This document shows positions 25,389-33,623 of a stretch of 64,000 nt of DNA, one piece after another. The DNA comes from Asticcacaulis benevestitus DSM 16100 = ATCC BAA-896 (GTDB lineage Bacteria; Pseudomonadota; Alphaproteobacteria; Caulobacterales; Caulobacteraceae): NCBI RefSeq assembly GCF_000376105.1, contig NZ_AQWM01000002.1:62001-126000 (forward strand), read 5' to 3'. The translations under genes were made by a program, and so were the position numbers. How positions within the stretch are numbered: the stretch's first letter is position 1; each line of letters begins with the position of its first letter. The notes under the pieces were generated by a model. The model was not told the DNA's origin and did no database searches. It was given only the letters and a program-made list of their open reading frames with translations.

Positions 25389-26393
25389 ATGCCCACCACC
25401 GCCCCCTTTGTTTGTTTCGGTGAACTGCTGATCCGCCTGACCGTCACCGGCGGGCACCTGCTGGAAGCGCTGTCGCCCCTGCAACCCGTCGTCGGTGGCG
25501 CCGAGGCCAATGTGGCGGTAGGCCTGGCGCGACTGGGGCACGACACGCGCATGGTCAGCGTGGTGGCCGACAATGCGCTGGGCGTGGCGGCGGTCAATGA
25601 ACTGCGGCGCTGGGGCGTCGATACCCGCGCCGTGACCAAAGCACCGCAACGTATGGGGCTCTACTTCCTGACACCCGGCGCCATCCATCGTCCGTCGGAT
25701 ATCGTCTATGACCGCGCTGACTCAGCCTTCGCTCTTGCCGATTTCAGCGCGATCGACTGGCCGGCCCTGCTGAAAGGCGCTGGCTGGCTGCACGTCTCCG
25801 GCGTGACGGCGGCGCTGGGTGAAAACTGTGTTCGCGCCGCGCTCGACGCCATGAAGGTGGCGCGCAAAGCCGGCGTCAGGGTATCGTTCGATTGCAATTA
25901 CCGACCGAAACTATGGGCCGAATGGAGCGCCGACGCGCCCGCCTACATTACGCAACTCATGCAGCAGGCCGATCTGATCTTTGGCGGCTACCGCGATATC
26001 GAACTGATCAGCGGCCAGCGCTTTAATGACGAGCGCGAAGCGGCCGATCACGCCTTTGCCGCCTTCCCGCATCTGCAACGTCTGGTCTGCACGCGCCGCG
26101 AACAGGTCAATGTCGACCACAACCGCCTGACGGGGCTTATGTATACGCGCGAGCGATCGCTGGAAACCGACACTCACAATATTGAGCAGATCGTCGATCG
26201 CATTGGCGGCGGCGATGCCTTCGCCGCCGGCGTCATGCACGGCCTTCTGACGGGTACGGACGATGAAAAGGCGCTCGATTATGGCATTGCCTGCGCCTGC
26301 CTGAAACACGCCCAGCCGGGTGACGCCAGCCTGGCCACGCCCGGCGATCTGGACACCTTCCTGAGCGACGACGGCTTTGACGTGAAGCGTTAA
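25389..26393 (+). CDS. kdgK: 2-keto-3-deoxygluconate kinase (PfkB family)
   Basis: KdgK phosphorylates 2-keto-3-deoxygluconate to KDPG, feeding the Entner-Doudoroff aldolase. These 334 residues show the ribokinase-type fold: FVCFGELLIRLTV at the start, the glycine-rich PVVGGAEANVAVGLARLG, and the anion-hole motif DRIGGGDAFAAG with the catalytic Asp. A good ribosome site (AGGAA, eight bases) precedes the ATG. Substrate assignment relies on the uxuB, uxaC and LacI context; other sugar-acid kinases cannot be excluded. No kdgA aldolase or uxuA mannonate dehydratase gene is visible nearby. Confidence 0.88.
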   Translation: MPTTAPFVCFGELLIRLTVTGGHLLEALSPLQPVVGGAEANVAVGLARLGHDTRMVSVVADNALGVAAVNELRRWGVDTRAVTKAPQRMGLYFLTPGAIHRPSDIVYDRADSAFALADFSAIDWPALLKGAGWLHVSGVTAALGENCVRAALDAMKVARKAGVRVSFDCNYRPKLWAEWSADAPAYITQLMQQADLIFGGYRDIELISGQRFNDEREAADHAFAAFPHLQRLVCTRREQVNVDHNRLTGLMYTRERSLETDTHNIEQIVDRIGGGDAFAAGVMHGLLTGTDDEKALDYGIACACLKHAQPGDASLATPGDLDTFLSDDGFDVKR

Positions 26394-26415
26394 AAACGCT
26401 TTCCGCCGGCCCTGC

Positions 26416-28365
26416 CTACTTTACGATATCGTCGACACTGCCGCGCGTCACATCGTGATACCCAGGACGCGCCTCGGCATAGATCTTCTTGGCCATGTCG
26501 ACACCCCAGCCCGGTTGCGCCATCAGGCTCTTGTACAGCGGCACCACATATTTACGACGGCCCTGCTCGGTCAGGAAATCATGCAGCGGCGCCATGGCCG
26601 GCTGATAACGGTGCTTGATCGCCAGTTGCAGCCAGGCAAACAAGATTTCGGAATTGTGCGACTGGCTGAACTTGAACGTGGCGTCTAGATCGGCCAGTTG
26701 TGCATCGGTCAGGGTCTCAGGCATATGGGTCAGCATATATTGCCACTGCGGCGAACTGTAATTATCGACCTTCAGCTCCTTGGCGGAAGCGCCTTCGATA
26801 AAGGCCAGCACCTGCGCCGACACCTCGTTGAGCGCTGCCGAGGTCGGGACGACGACATTGTCCGGCATACCCTTGTCATAGAGCCAGGCGTTGATCTTGA
26901 GTGATTTTTCAAGATCGTCGTCATTTTTCAGCAGGTGGGTGCGCAGATCGACCAGGAAGGCCTCGGTCGTCATGCTCTTGAAGGCGAAGCGCTGGAAATA
27001 GCCCTTGAGATAAGCATCGAGCTTCTTGCGACCGAAGTGTGCTTCCAGCATGCGCAGGAAAGCGGCACCCTTTTCATAGGGCACGTCGCTGAAATAATCG
27101 TCCGGATTGATGCCGCGCAGATCGGGGTGCAGGCGCGTGAAGTCGGGATTGCCGTTTTCGGTCAGGTCCTTCATCGTGCCTTGCAGGTCCTGCCAGCCGA
27201 GCACACGCAGCATGTCGGCGCGATCCTTGCCGTAGACCTCTTCCATGATCCGGCCCTCGAAATAGACCGTGAAGCCTTCGTTGAGCCAGAAATCTTCCCA
27301 GGTGGCGTTGGTGACCAGATTGCCAGACCAGCTATGCGCCATTTCGTGCGCGATCAGCGAGACCAGCGATTTGTCGCCAGCCAGGACGGTGGGGGTGGCG
27401 AAGGTCAGGGTCGGGTTTTCCATGCCGCCAAAGGGGAAAGATGGCGGCAGGACGAGCACGTCGTAGCGGCCCCACTTGTAAGGCCCATAGAGCTTTTCAG
27501 CCGCCTCCAGCATGGCCTGCATGTCGGTGAATTCGGCTGAAGCGGCGGCCAGCGTCGCCTTTTCAGCATAGACGCCGGTACGCGAGCCCTCGGACTTAAA
27601 GCCGAGGTCGCCGATGGCGATGGCGATCAGATAGGGCGCGATCGGCTCTTTCATCTCGAAGCGGTAGGCGCGCTGATTGGCATGGCCCGCTACCCTTTCG
27701 CCTTCGGGCGTCAGGCGATCGGCGCTCATCACCGCCATCAGGTCCTTCGGCACGACGATGCGCGCCGCATAGGTCTGGCGGATGGCCGGGCTGTCCTGCG
27801 TCGGTATCCAGGTGCGGGTGTGGATTTCCTCGCCCTGGCTGAACAGGAAGGGGAGCTTCTTGCCGGCGGTCTGTTCGGGGGACAGCCATTGCAGAGCCGT
27901 GCCGTCTTTCGTGGTCTGGTAATGGACCACGATCTTCTGGGCGCCCTGCGGCAGTTCGATGGTGAGCGGCTTGCCCATCATCGCATTGCCCTTGCCGAGC
28001 GTGAATTTCAGCGGGGTGCCGGCGGCATCGGTCACCGACTCGATATCGAGCGCGCGGGTATCGAGGATCACCTGCTTGGCGTTGGCTTCGGTAATCAGGG
28101 TCAGGGTCGCCGTGCCCTTGAGCATCTTGGCCTGGAAATCGGCGGTCAGGTCGAGATCGACGTGGCTGACGCGGGCTTCCTGCGGGCGGGCATAGGAATG
28201 GGAATCGACCGTCTTATCGACCAGGGCCAGCGGCGCGGCGGCTTCGGGATCTTTCGACGTGCACGCACTCAACATCAGGCCGGTGGCGACGGCTGCGACC
28301 ACAACAAGGCGGACGAACAGGCCGGACAATCGTTTTTCGGCTTTGGTCGCGGCTTGAGCTATCAT
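26416..28365 (-). CDS. Lipoprotein M1 family aminopeptidase (LTA4-hydrolase type)
   Basis: These 649 residues start with a signal peptide ending in a lipobox (LMLSAC), so it should be a lipid-anchored periplasmic or outer-membrane protein. The zinc peptidase core shows FGGMENP (about residue 313), HEMAHSWSGNL (about 340) and NEGFTVYFE. The C-terminal part is the compact helical domain of leukotriene A4 hydrolase-like enzymes, shorter than the ERAP-like domain of the 12176 product. The ATG at 28365 has AGGA nine bases upstream; the ATG six codons further out has none. It is convergent with kdgK. Confidence 0.93.
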   Translation of the reverse strand: MIAQAATKAEKRLSGLFVRLVVVAAVATGLMLSACTSKDPEAAAPLALVDKTVDSHSYARPQEARVSHVDLDLTADFQAKMLKGTATLTLITEANAKQVILDTRALDIESVTDAAGTPLKFTLGKGNAMMGKPLTIELPQGAQKIVVHYQTTKDGTALQWLSPEQTAGKKLPFLFSQGEEIHTRTWIPTQDSPAIRQTYAARIVVPKDLMAVMSADRLTPEGERVAGHANQRAYRFEMKEPIAPYLIAIAIGDLGFKSEGSRTGVYAEKATLAAASAEFTDMQAMLEAAEKLYGPYKWGRYDVLVLPPSFPFGGMENPTLTFATPTVLAGDKSLVSLIAHEMAHSWSGNLVTNATWEDFWLNEGFTVYFEGRIMEEVYGKDRADMLRVLGWQDLQGTMKDLTENGNPDFTRLHPDLRGINPDDYFSDVPYEKGAAFLRMLEAHFGRKKLDAYLKGYFQRFAFKSMTTEAFLVDLRTHLLKNDDDLEKSLKINAWLYDKGMPDNVVVPTSAALNEVSAQVLAFIEGASAKELKVDNYSSPQWQYMLTHMPETLTDAQLADLDATFKFSQSHNSEILFAWLQLAIKHRYQPAMAPLHDFLTEQGRRKYVVPLYKSLMAQPGWGVDMAKKIYAEARPGYHDVTRGSVDDIVK

Positions 28366-28451
28366 GAAGGGTAATCCTGGCATTCGGCGCTATAAAGCGG
28401 GCGTCCGTCTATTAAACGGGAAAACCCCCCTTCACACAACCGTGAAAATGC

Positions 28452-28488
28452 AAAAGGGCCTGCCTGTGTCCGTCACAGGCAAGCCCTT
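28452..28488 (-). terminator. Intrinsic terminator of the helicase gene
   Basis: The stem AAGGGC-TGCCTGTG pairs with CACAGGCA-GCCCTT, with single bulged bases, around TCCGT. On the minus strand TTTTGCATTTT follows. It lies 30 bases past the helicase gene stop (28518). Confidence 0.85.
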
Positions 28489-28517
28489 GAGTTTGTTTTA
28501 GGTTTTTAAGTCAGCGA

Positions 28518-30314
28518 CTACTTGGCGCGGCGCTTGAACTGGGCGCCTTCGGTGCGAGCCTTGGGGGCGTCGCTGTAGTGGTTGCCGGCGGGCTTGAAAG
28601 CGCCCTTGGAGGCGCTGGCCTTGGCGTTATCCTTGCGACCGGCGGGACGGGCTTTCGCCTTGAACTCACCCTTGGCCGGACGCTCGCCGCGCGGGGCGGC
28701 ATTGTCACGCGGGGTGTATTCGCGCGGACGCTCAGCATGAGCACGATCGGCGTGCGGACGGTCACCGCGCGGTGCATCCGTACGCGGACGATCATAGCTG
28801 CGCTCTGAACGCTCGCCACGCGGGGCAGCGCTTCGATCGAAAGGCTTCTTGGCGAAAGGCTTGCGATCAGCCTGGTCCTTCTGGCCACCGAACGCCGCAG
28901 GGCGTTCAGCCGACATCGGATCGTAGTTCGCCGGGCGCGGACCGAAATCCTTACCACCGGGCTTCTTGTTGCCGTACTTGCGGTCGGCGAAGGATGAACG
29001 CTCGCTGCGTTCGTCGCCCTCGGAATTCGACTTGCCCGGACGGTTGCGGCTGCGCTTGTGGACGTTCTCGGCGTGCGGATCGATATGACGGGCTTCCCGC
29101 TTTTGCGGGATGCGGTCAGGGGTGGTCGGCTTTTCAGCGACGCCCGAGGCCAGCATGGCTTCGTCGAGCAGCTTCAGGGCCTGATCCTTGCGGCGATCGA
29201 CCGAAGGAATGCGCTGACGGGTCATGCGCTCGATATCCTTCAGCATCTTGCGCTCATCGTCCGAGCAGAAGCTGATCGAGATACCGGTCTTGCCGGCACG
29301 GGCGGTGCGGCCGATGCGGTGAACATAGGCTTCCGAAACGTTCGGCAGCTCGTAATTGATGACGTGCGACACGCTGTCGACGTCGATACCACGGGCGGCG
29401 ATGTCGGTGGCGACGAGAGCGCGGACCTTGCCGGCCTTGAAGGCTTGCAGGGCACGTTCGCGCTGACCTTGCGACTTATCACCGTGGATGGCGGCGGCTT
29501 CGATGCCACCGGCCTGCAGATAGGCGGCGACCTTGTCGGCCGAGCGCTTGGTGCGGGTGAAGACGAGCGTGCGGCTCAGATTGTCTTCGGCGTAGAGTTC
29601 GGTCAGCAGGGCGCGCTTGCGCAGGGCTTCGATGAAGATGACGCTTTGCTCGACGCGCTCGGCGGTCGTGGCTTCCGGCGTGACTTCGACCTTCTTGGGG
29701 TTGACCAGAAGTTCCGAAGCCAGGATGCCGATTTCCTTCGGCATGGTGGCCGAGAAGAAGAGGTTCTGACGCGGGCCGCGCATGCGCGAAGCGACCTGAC
29801 GGATCGGCTTCACGAAGCCAAGGTCCAGCATCTGGTCGGCTTCGTCGAGCACGAAGAATTCAACAGCCGACAGATCGACAGTCTTTTGTTCGATGTGATC
29901 GATCAGGCGGCCGGGCGTGGCGACGAGGATATCGAGGCCGCCGTTCAGCGCCTTGAATTGCGGGCCATACTTGGCGCCGCCGTAGATGGTGGCGATCTGC
30001 AGTCCGGTGCCGCGCGAATATTGCGCGAAGCTGTCAGCGATTTGCGAGGCCAGTTCGCGGGTCGGCGACAGGACCAGCACGCGCGTCTGGCGCGGGGTTG
30101 GCATCTTGCGCTCGGCGAGCAGCTTTTGCAGGATCGGCAGGGCGAAGGCGGCGGTCTTTCCAGTGCCGGTCTGGGCGATACCCAGCAGATCGTGGCCGGC
30201 GAGCAGGAAAGGAATGGCCTGGGCCTGGATCGGGGTCGGCGTGGTGTAGCCGGCTTTTTCAAGCTGGATCAGCAGGGTGGAGGCAAGGCCGAGATCGGAA
30301 AAGAGTTTGGTCAC
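28518..30314 (-). CDS. rhlE: DEAD-box ATP-dependent RNA helicase, RhlE type
   Basis: This 598-residue RNA helicase has the full motif set: Q motif GYTTPTPIQAQAIP, motif I AQTGTGKTAAF, PTRELA, DEADQMLD, SAT, and motif VI HRIGRTARAGK. The C-terminal 220 residues are a low-complexity, strongly basic tail rich in Arg, Gly, Asp and Pro (repeats such as PRGERSERS, RPHADRAHAERP), which in RhlE-like proteins binds RNA and supports condensate formation or cold adaptation. Start is GTG at 30314, in a GTGA overlap with the stop of a six-codon upstream ORF (30331-30311). It is the only gene of its unit. Confidence 0.93.
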   Translation of the reverse strand: MTKLFSDLGLASTLLIQLEKAGYTTPTPIQAQAIPFLLAGHDLLGIAQTGTGKTAAFALPILQKLLAERKMPTPRQTRVLVLSPTRELASQIADSFAQYSRGTGLQIATIYGGAKYGPQFKALNGGLDILVATPGRLIDHIEQKTVDLSAVEFFVLDEADQMLDLGFVKPIRQVASRMRGPRQNLFFSATMPKEIGILASELLVNPKKVEVTPEATTAERVEQSVIFIEALRKRALLTELYAEDNLSRTLVFTRTKRSADKVAAYLQAGGIEAAAIHGDKSQGQRERALQAFKAGKVRALVATDIAARGIDVDSVSHVINYELPNVSEAYVHRIGRTARAGKTGISISFCSDDERKMLKDIERMTRQRIPSVDRRKDQALKLLDEAMLASGVAEKPTTPDRIPQKREARHIDPHAENVHKRSRNRPGKSNSEGDERSERSSFADRKYGNKKPGGKDFGPRPANYDPMSAERPAAFGGQKDQADRKPFAKKPFDRSAAPRGERSERSYDRPRTDAPRGDRPHADRAHAERPREYTPRDNAAPRGERPAKGEFKAKARPAGRKDNAKASASKGAFKPAGNHYSDAPKARTEGAQFKRRAK

Positions 30315-30910
30315 GTAACAACAGCTTTCATGGCTTCGGGCGCGTCAAAACGGCCCTTACCCGCACCTGACGGATGTCAGATCGGGTGGTTAAGGGTCGA
30401 AGCGTTCGCGTGTCACGGACTTCGGTTATTTTTATAGATGGCAGATCGCTTAAAGCGGCGATCTTGGATCACTGGCGGTATGTACTCCTTTGAAAGAGCA
30501 TACCTCACGCGGCCAGAGCAGCGCATCAGTCCGAGAATCACCTGAGTGAATTCAACTGGAAAACGCGCAAATAGCGTAAAAACATTTATTTCGCAGAAGC
30601 GAAGACGCGTAATTGCCTGTTCGTCATTATAATGTCAAGGGGCGGCCACAAATTTTATATCCACAGCCGTTCGCCTATGCCGCATCTTTTTAGCGCACGT
30701 ACAAACCCTTTATAAACGAAACGGGCTTAACATAGGCCGCACAGCACCTACGGGTGTTTTCGACCAACCGCAGTCCTCCCGCACCCGTCCCACGGGCCGT
30801 GACCGGACGCATCGTCCGGCTCAGCCGGCATGGTTCTGTAGTGTAAAGCGTAGCGTATCCTTCATGTGCTTTCCGGCGCATGCGTTTTCACGTTCCATAT
30901 CGGGCTTGTT
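30315..30910. other. Gap between helicase and PilZ genes, 596 bases, no gene seen
   Basis: No convincing coding frame lies here. On the minus strand there is a six-codon ORF MKAVVT (30331-30311) overlapping the rhlE start, an inverted repeat GGTATG-N16-CATACC (30477-30504) whose minus-strand loop shows AAAGGAG, and a TTGACA (30633-30638) with only a weak -10 partner. A+T-rich sequence around 30540-30720 suits divergent promoters. The length suggests a long 5' leader for the helicase mRNA, as is common in cold-regulated helicases, but this is inference. Confidence 0.4.
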
Positions 30911-31399
30911 ATGACCACACCTTTTCGACACCTCAACGCCCCACGGCCTGCCACCAGAGCACCGCAGCGGGACCATGGTCCGGTCGAAGTTATCATGCCG
31001 GAACAGTATGCCGACCGCCGTGCCGAACCGCGCCAGGCGCGTAATGACAAGGGTGCGCTGCTGTTTCTTTCCAGCCGCGAAATCATCACCTGCCGCATCC
31101 TGGATTCAAGCGCCAGCGGCGCCCGGGTCGCCCTCAATCATATGGATATCGTACCCGCTGAAATCTGGCTGATCGATCTGGCCACCATCTCCGTCAAGCG
31201 TGGCAGTGCGGCCTGGACCGCGGGAACGCGTATGGGGCTGAAATTTAACTTTATTCAGAAAATGACCGACGACAGCCGACGCCCCGCCAAGGTGCCGCAG
31301 GAGGTCTATGACGCCTGGCTGCGTCTGAAAAATGGCCCGGAAGCACCGGTTAAAAAGACACCGGAAACGCCCGAAGACAATGCCGTGTATTTCGACTAG
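30911..31399 (+). CDS. PilZ domain protein, probable cyclic-di-GMP receptor
   Basis: These 162 residues contain a single PilZ domain. Both halves of the c-di-GMP signature are intact: RAEPR (RxxxR) and, about 35 residues later, DSSASG (DxSxxG). The middle (ARNDKGALLF...ITCRIL) and end (GTRMGLKFNF) follow the PilZ beta-barrel pattern. A short N-terminal tail and an acidic C-terminal tail have no domain. It should bind c-di-GMP and act on a partner protein; motility or polar development would be typical for Caulobacterales but is not shown. The start could be ATG 30911, or 30995 just before the domain; a GTG at 30866 is less likely. Confidence 0.88.
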   Translation: MTTPFRHLNAPRPATRAPQRDHGPVEVIMPEQYADRRAEPRQARNDKGALLFLSSREIITCRILDSSASGARVALNHMDIVPAEIWLIDLATISVKRGSAAWTAGTRMGLKFNFIQKMTDDSRRPAKVPQEVYDAWLRLKNGPEAPVKKTPETPEDNAVYFD

Positions 31400-31424
31400 G
31401 CTCTGGCCTTAATCACCGGCGCGC

Positions 31425-33347
31425 TTAGACCAGTGAGCGGAATTTCAGCGTGCCGTTGACCGCCTTCAGTTCTTCCAGCGCTTCCTTCGGATAGCCGCGA
31501 TCGACATCGACGATGACGTAACCGAGCGCTTCGTTAGTCTTGAGGTGCTGGGCCAGCACGTTCAGCTCATACTTCGCCATGATAACGTTGATCGCCGCCA
31601 GCACGCCCGGCACGTTCTTGTGCAGGTGCAAGAAGCGGTGACGCCCCTCCACTTCCGACAACTGGACGTGCGGCATGTTGACCGAGAAGGTGGTGTCGCC
31701 ACGGTTAAGGAAGTTGAGCAGACGTTCCGAGGCGAACTCGGCGATGGCTTCCTGCGCTTCTTCCGTCGAGCCGCCGATGTGCGGCGTCAGAATCAGGTTC
31801 TTGAGGCCCATCAGCGGGCTCTCGAACGGATCGTCATTGGTGCGCGGTTCTTCGGGGAAGACATCGACGGCGGCGCCGTAGATCTTGCCGGATTTCAGCG
31901 CGGCGGCCAGGGCGTCGATATCGACAACATGGCCACGCGACAGGTTGATGAACAAGGCGCCATCCTTCATGCGGGCGAACTGCGCCGCGCCGAAGATGTT
32001 CTTGTTTTCGCCACGGCCGTCGACGTGCAGCGACACGACGTCGGCTTCGGCCAGCAGGGCATCAAGCGAGCGATAGCGCTTGGCGTTGCCAAGGGTCAGC
32101 TTTTCGGCGAGATCGAAATAGATGACGCGCATGCCGAAGGCTTCGGACAGGATCGACAACTGCGAACCAATGGCGCCGTAGCCGATGATACCGAGCGTCT
32201 TGCCGCGCACTTCGTGGGCGCCGGTGGCCGACTTGTCCCACTTGCCGGTGTGCATCTGGACGGACTTGTCATAGATGTTGCGCGTCAGGATGACGGTCAG
32301 GCCCATGACCATTTCCACCACCGAACGCGTGTTGGAATAGGGCGCGTTGAAGACGGCGATGCCTTTTTGCGAGCAGGCCTTGAGGTCGATCTGGTTGGTG
32401 CCGATGCAGAAGGCGGCGACCGCCATCAGCTTGTCGGCGGCTTCGACCGCCTTGGCTGTCAGGTTGGTTTTCGAACGCAGGCCAAGGATATGGACGCCTT
32501 GCAGGGCTTCGATCAGATCGTCCTCATCGAGCGCACCCTTGACCGTCGTGACATCATAGCCTTCTTCTCGGAAGGCGCGCACGGCATCGGGGTGAATATT
32601 TTCGAGCAGCAAAACCTTGAGCTTCGAGCGCGGGAAGCTGTAGCGCCCCTGATAGCCTTCGGTGTGCAGCACCTCATCGAACGAAGCCGCGACCTGCGAG
32701 GTCTCGCCATTGACGGCGCCAACCACTTTCGGGCGCACCACGTTTTCGGTGAAGGCGTAGAAACGCTCGGCAGCACCGCCCTTGAAGACCTCGAAATCGG
32801 TCCAGCCATCGCCGACCATAACCACCTGTCCTGTCAGGCCAAGACCGGTCAGGGCCAGCACCTTGCCGCCATCCTGTGACAGCAGGTTGGCCTGATCGAC
32901 ACCAATGGCCACGCCCTCGTCATTCCAGATCAGGCGGTTGGCCAGCACATACTCGGCCGCGAGGCCGTAATCGGCGACCACCGCATCGATGAAATCGTGG
33001 AAACCGCCGGAGATGATGCGGAACTTGCCGGGGTTCTCTGCGAACACAGCCCGGTTACGCGCGATCGACGGACTGACCTTGGTCTTGAGCACCTCGATCA
33101 GGCCGGCGATATCTTCGCGCGTCGGCTTGAGGATCTGGACGCGGCGCGACAGAGCGTCAGCGAAGGATATCTCGCCCGACATGGCCTGATCGGTCAGGGT
33201 TTTGATATGGGCGACATCGGCAGCGCGGGCCGGATCGGCAGCGCTCAGCAGTTCCGCCAGGATATCGAGCGCTTCCACCGAGGTGAAGGTCGAATCGAAG
33301 TCCAGCACCAGGGTGGCGAGGTTCGGTTGGGGAAAGCTTGCATTCAT
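31425..33347 (-). CDS. Fusion of phosphoserine phosphatase (SerB-like) and phosphoglycerate dehydrogenase (SerA)
   Basis: These 640 residues join two serine-pathway enzymes. Residues 1 to about 228 are an HAD phosphatase of the SerB type: DFDSTFTSVE (15-24, Asp nucleophile), ISGGF (112-116), GGKVLAL and GDGWTDFEVF. Residues about 243-640 are an E. coli-type SerA: FCIGTNQIDL, NAPYSNTRSVVEMV, the NAD loop GIIGYGAIG, SLHVDGR, AVDVFPEEP, TPHIGGST and a C-terminal ACT domain (LHLHKNVPGVLAAINVI) for serine feedback. It would catalyse the first and last steps of serine synthesis; SerC (the middle step) is not in the window. A structured leader with a terminator precedes it. Confidence 0.93.
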   Translation of the reverse strand: MNASFPQPNLATLVLDFDSTFTSVEALDILAELLSAADPARAADVAHIKTLTDQAMSGEISFADALSRRVQILKPTREDIAGLIEVLKTKVSPSIARNRAVFAENPGKFRIISGGFHDFIDAVVADYGLAAEYVLANRLIWNDEGVAIGVDQANLLSQDGGKVLALTGLGLTGQVVMVGDGWTDFEVFKGGAAERFYAFTENVVRPKVVGAVNGETSQVAASFDEVLHTEGYQGRYSFPRSKLKVLLLENIHPDAVRAFREEGYDVTTVKGALDEDDLIEALQGVHILGLRSKTNLTAKAVEAADKLMAVAAFCIGTNQIDLKACSQKGIAVFNAPYSNTRSVVEMVMGLTVILTRNIYDKSVQMHTGKWDKSATGAHEVRGKTLGIIGYGAIGSQLSILSEAFGMRVIYFDLAEKLTLGNAKRYRSLDALLAEADVVSLHVDGRGENKNIFGAAQFARMKDGALFINLSRGHVVDIDALAAALKSGKIYGAAVDVFPEEPRTNDDPFESPLMGLKNLILTPHIGGSTEEAQEAIAEFASERLLNFLNRGDTTFSVNMPHVQLSEVEGRHRFLHLHKNVPGVLAAINVIMAKYELNVLAQHLKTNEALGYVIVDVDRGYPKEALEELKAVNGTLKFRSLV

Positions 33348-33367
33348 CGCGGTCGCGCCTATCTAAA

Positions 33368-33413
33368 GCCTCATGCCAAAAAGTGGCTGGCACTTTTTGG
33401 ATAAACATGAGGC
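33368..33413 (-). repeat. Strong hairpin in the 5' leader of the serB-serA fusion gene
   Basis: The inner stem CCAAAAAGTG / CACTTTTTGG (33376-33385, 33391-33400) has a five-base loop. It is extended by GCCTCATG / CATGAGGC (33368-33375, 33406-33413) with a five-base bulge, giving 18 base pairs in all. It ends 21 bases before the ATG at 33347. Sequences ending in CATGAGGC with such a stem recur between genes in alphaproteobacteria, so it could be a dispersed repeat as well as a regulator. Confidence 0.7.
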
Positions 33414-33418
33414 GCAAC

Positions 33419-33459
33419 AAAAAAACTTAGAACGGAATGGCCCACCATTACGCTCTAAG
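33419..33459 (-). terminator. Intrinsic terminator within the serB-serA leader
   Basis: On the minus strand CTTAGAGCG-T-AATGG-TGGG-CCATT-C-CGTTCTAAG forms a two-part stem, nine pairs (one G-U) plus five pairs, directly followed by seven U (33425-33419). It lies about 72 bases upstream of the fusion gene start, so read-through is needed to express it. It is either an attenuator of that gene or the end of a separate small RNA. Confidence 0.82.
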
Positions 33460-33518
33460 GGCGTCACCGGCTCAAGGAGCCGTTCGCCCGGCTTGCTACT
33501 TCATGGCCACACGTGGCC
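33459..33518 (-). ncRNA. Candidate structured leader RNA upstream of serB-serA
   Basis: Reading the minus strand, GGCCAC-GT-GTGGCC (33518-33505) is followed by a nested hairpin GGGCG...GGCTC-CTT-GAGCC...CGCCC (33489-33459). That hairpin touches the terminator stem at base 33459. Series of hairpins ending in a terminator before a biosynthetic gene are typical of riboswitches and attenuators. A conserved leader (the serC motif) is known upstream of alphaproteobacterial serine genes, but I cannot confirm that this is the same RNA. There is no open frame with a start. Confidence 0.5.
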
Positions 33519-33623
33519 GACTGAGCTAATGCCGCCGCAAATAGGATAAAAGTGCCCCCCGCACAACCGCCTTCGCCATTTATTATGGCATTGCGGCCCC
33601 TAATTCTTTAAAACCATAGACTG

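Noticed and set aside
30628-30638. TATAAT and TTGACA as a full sigma-70 promoter
   Set aside because: Neither has a good partner hexamer at 16-18 bases on its strand.
33515-33540. TAGCTCAGTCGG on the minus strand as part of a tRNA
   Set aside because: It resembles a D-arm, but no anticodon stem, T-arm or acceptor pairing follows.
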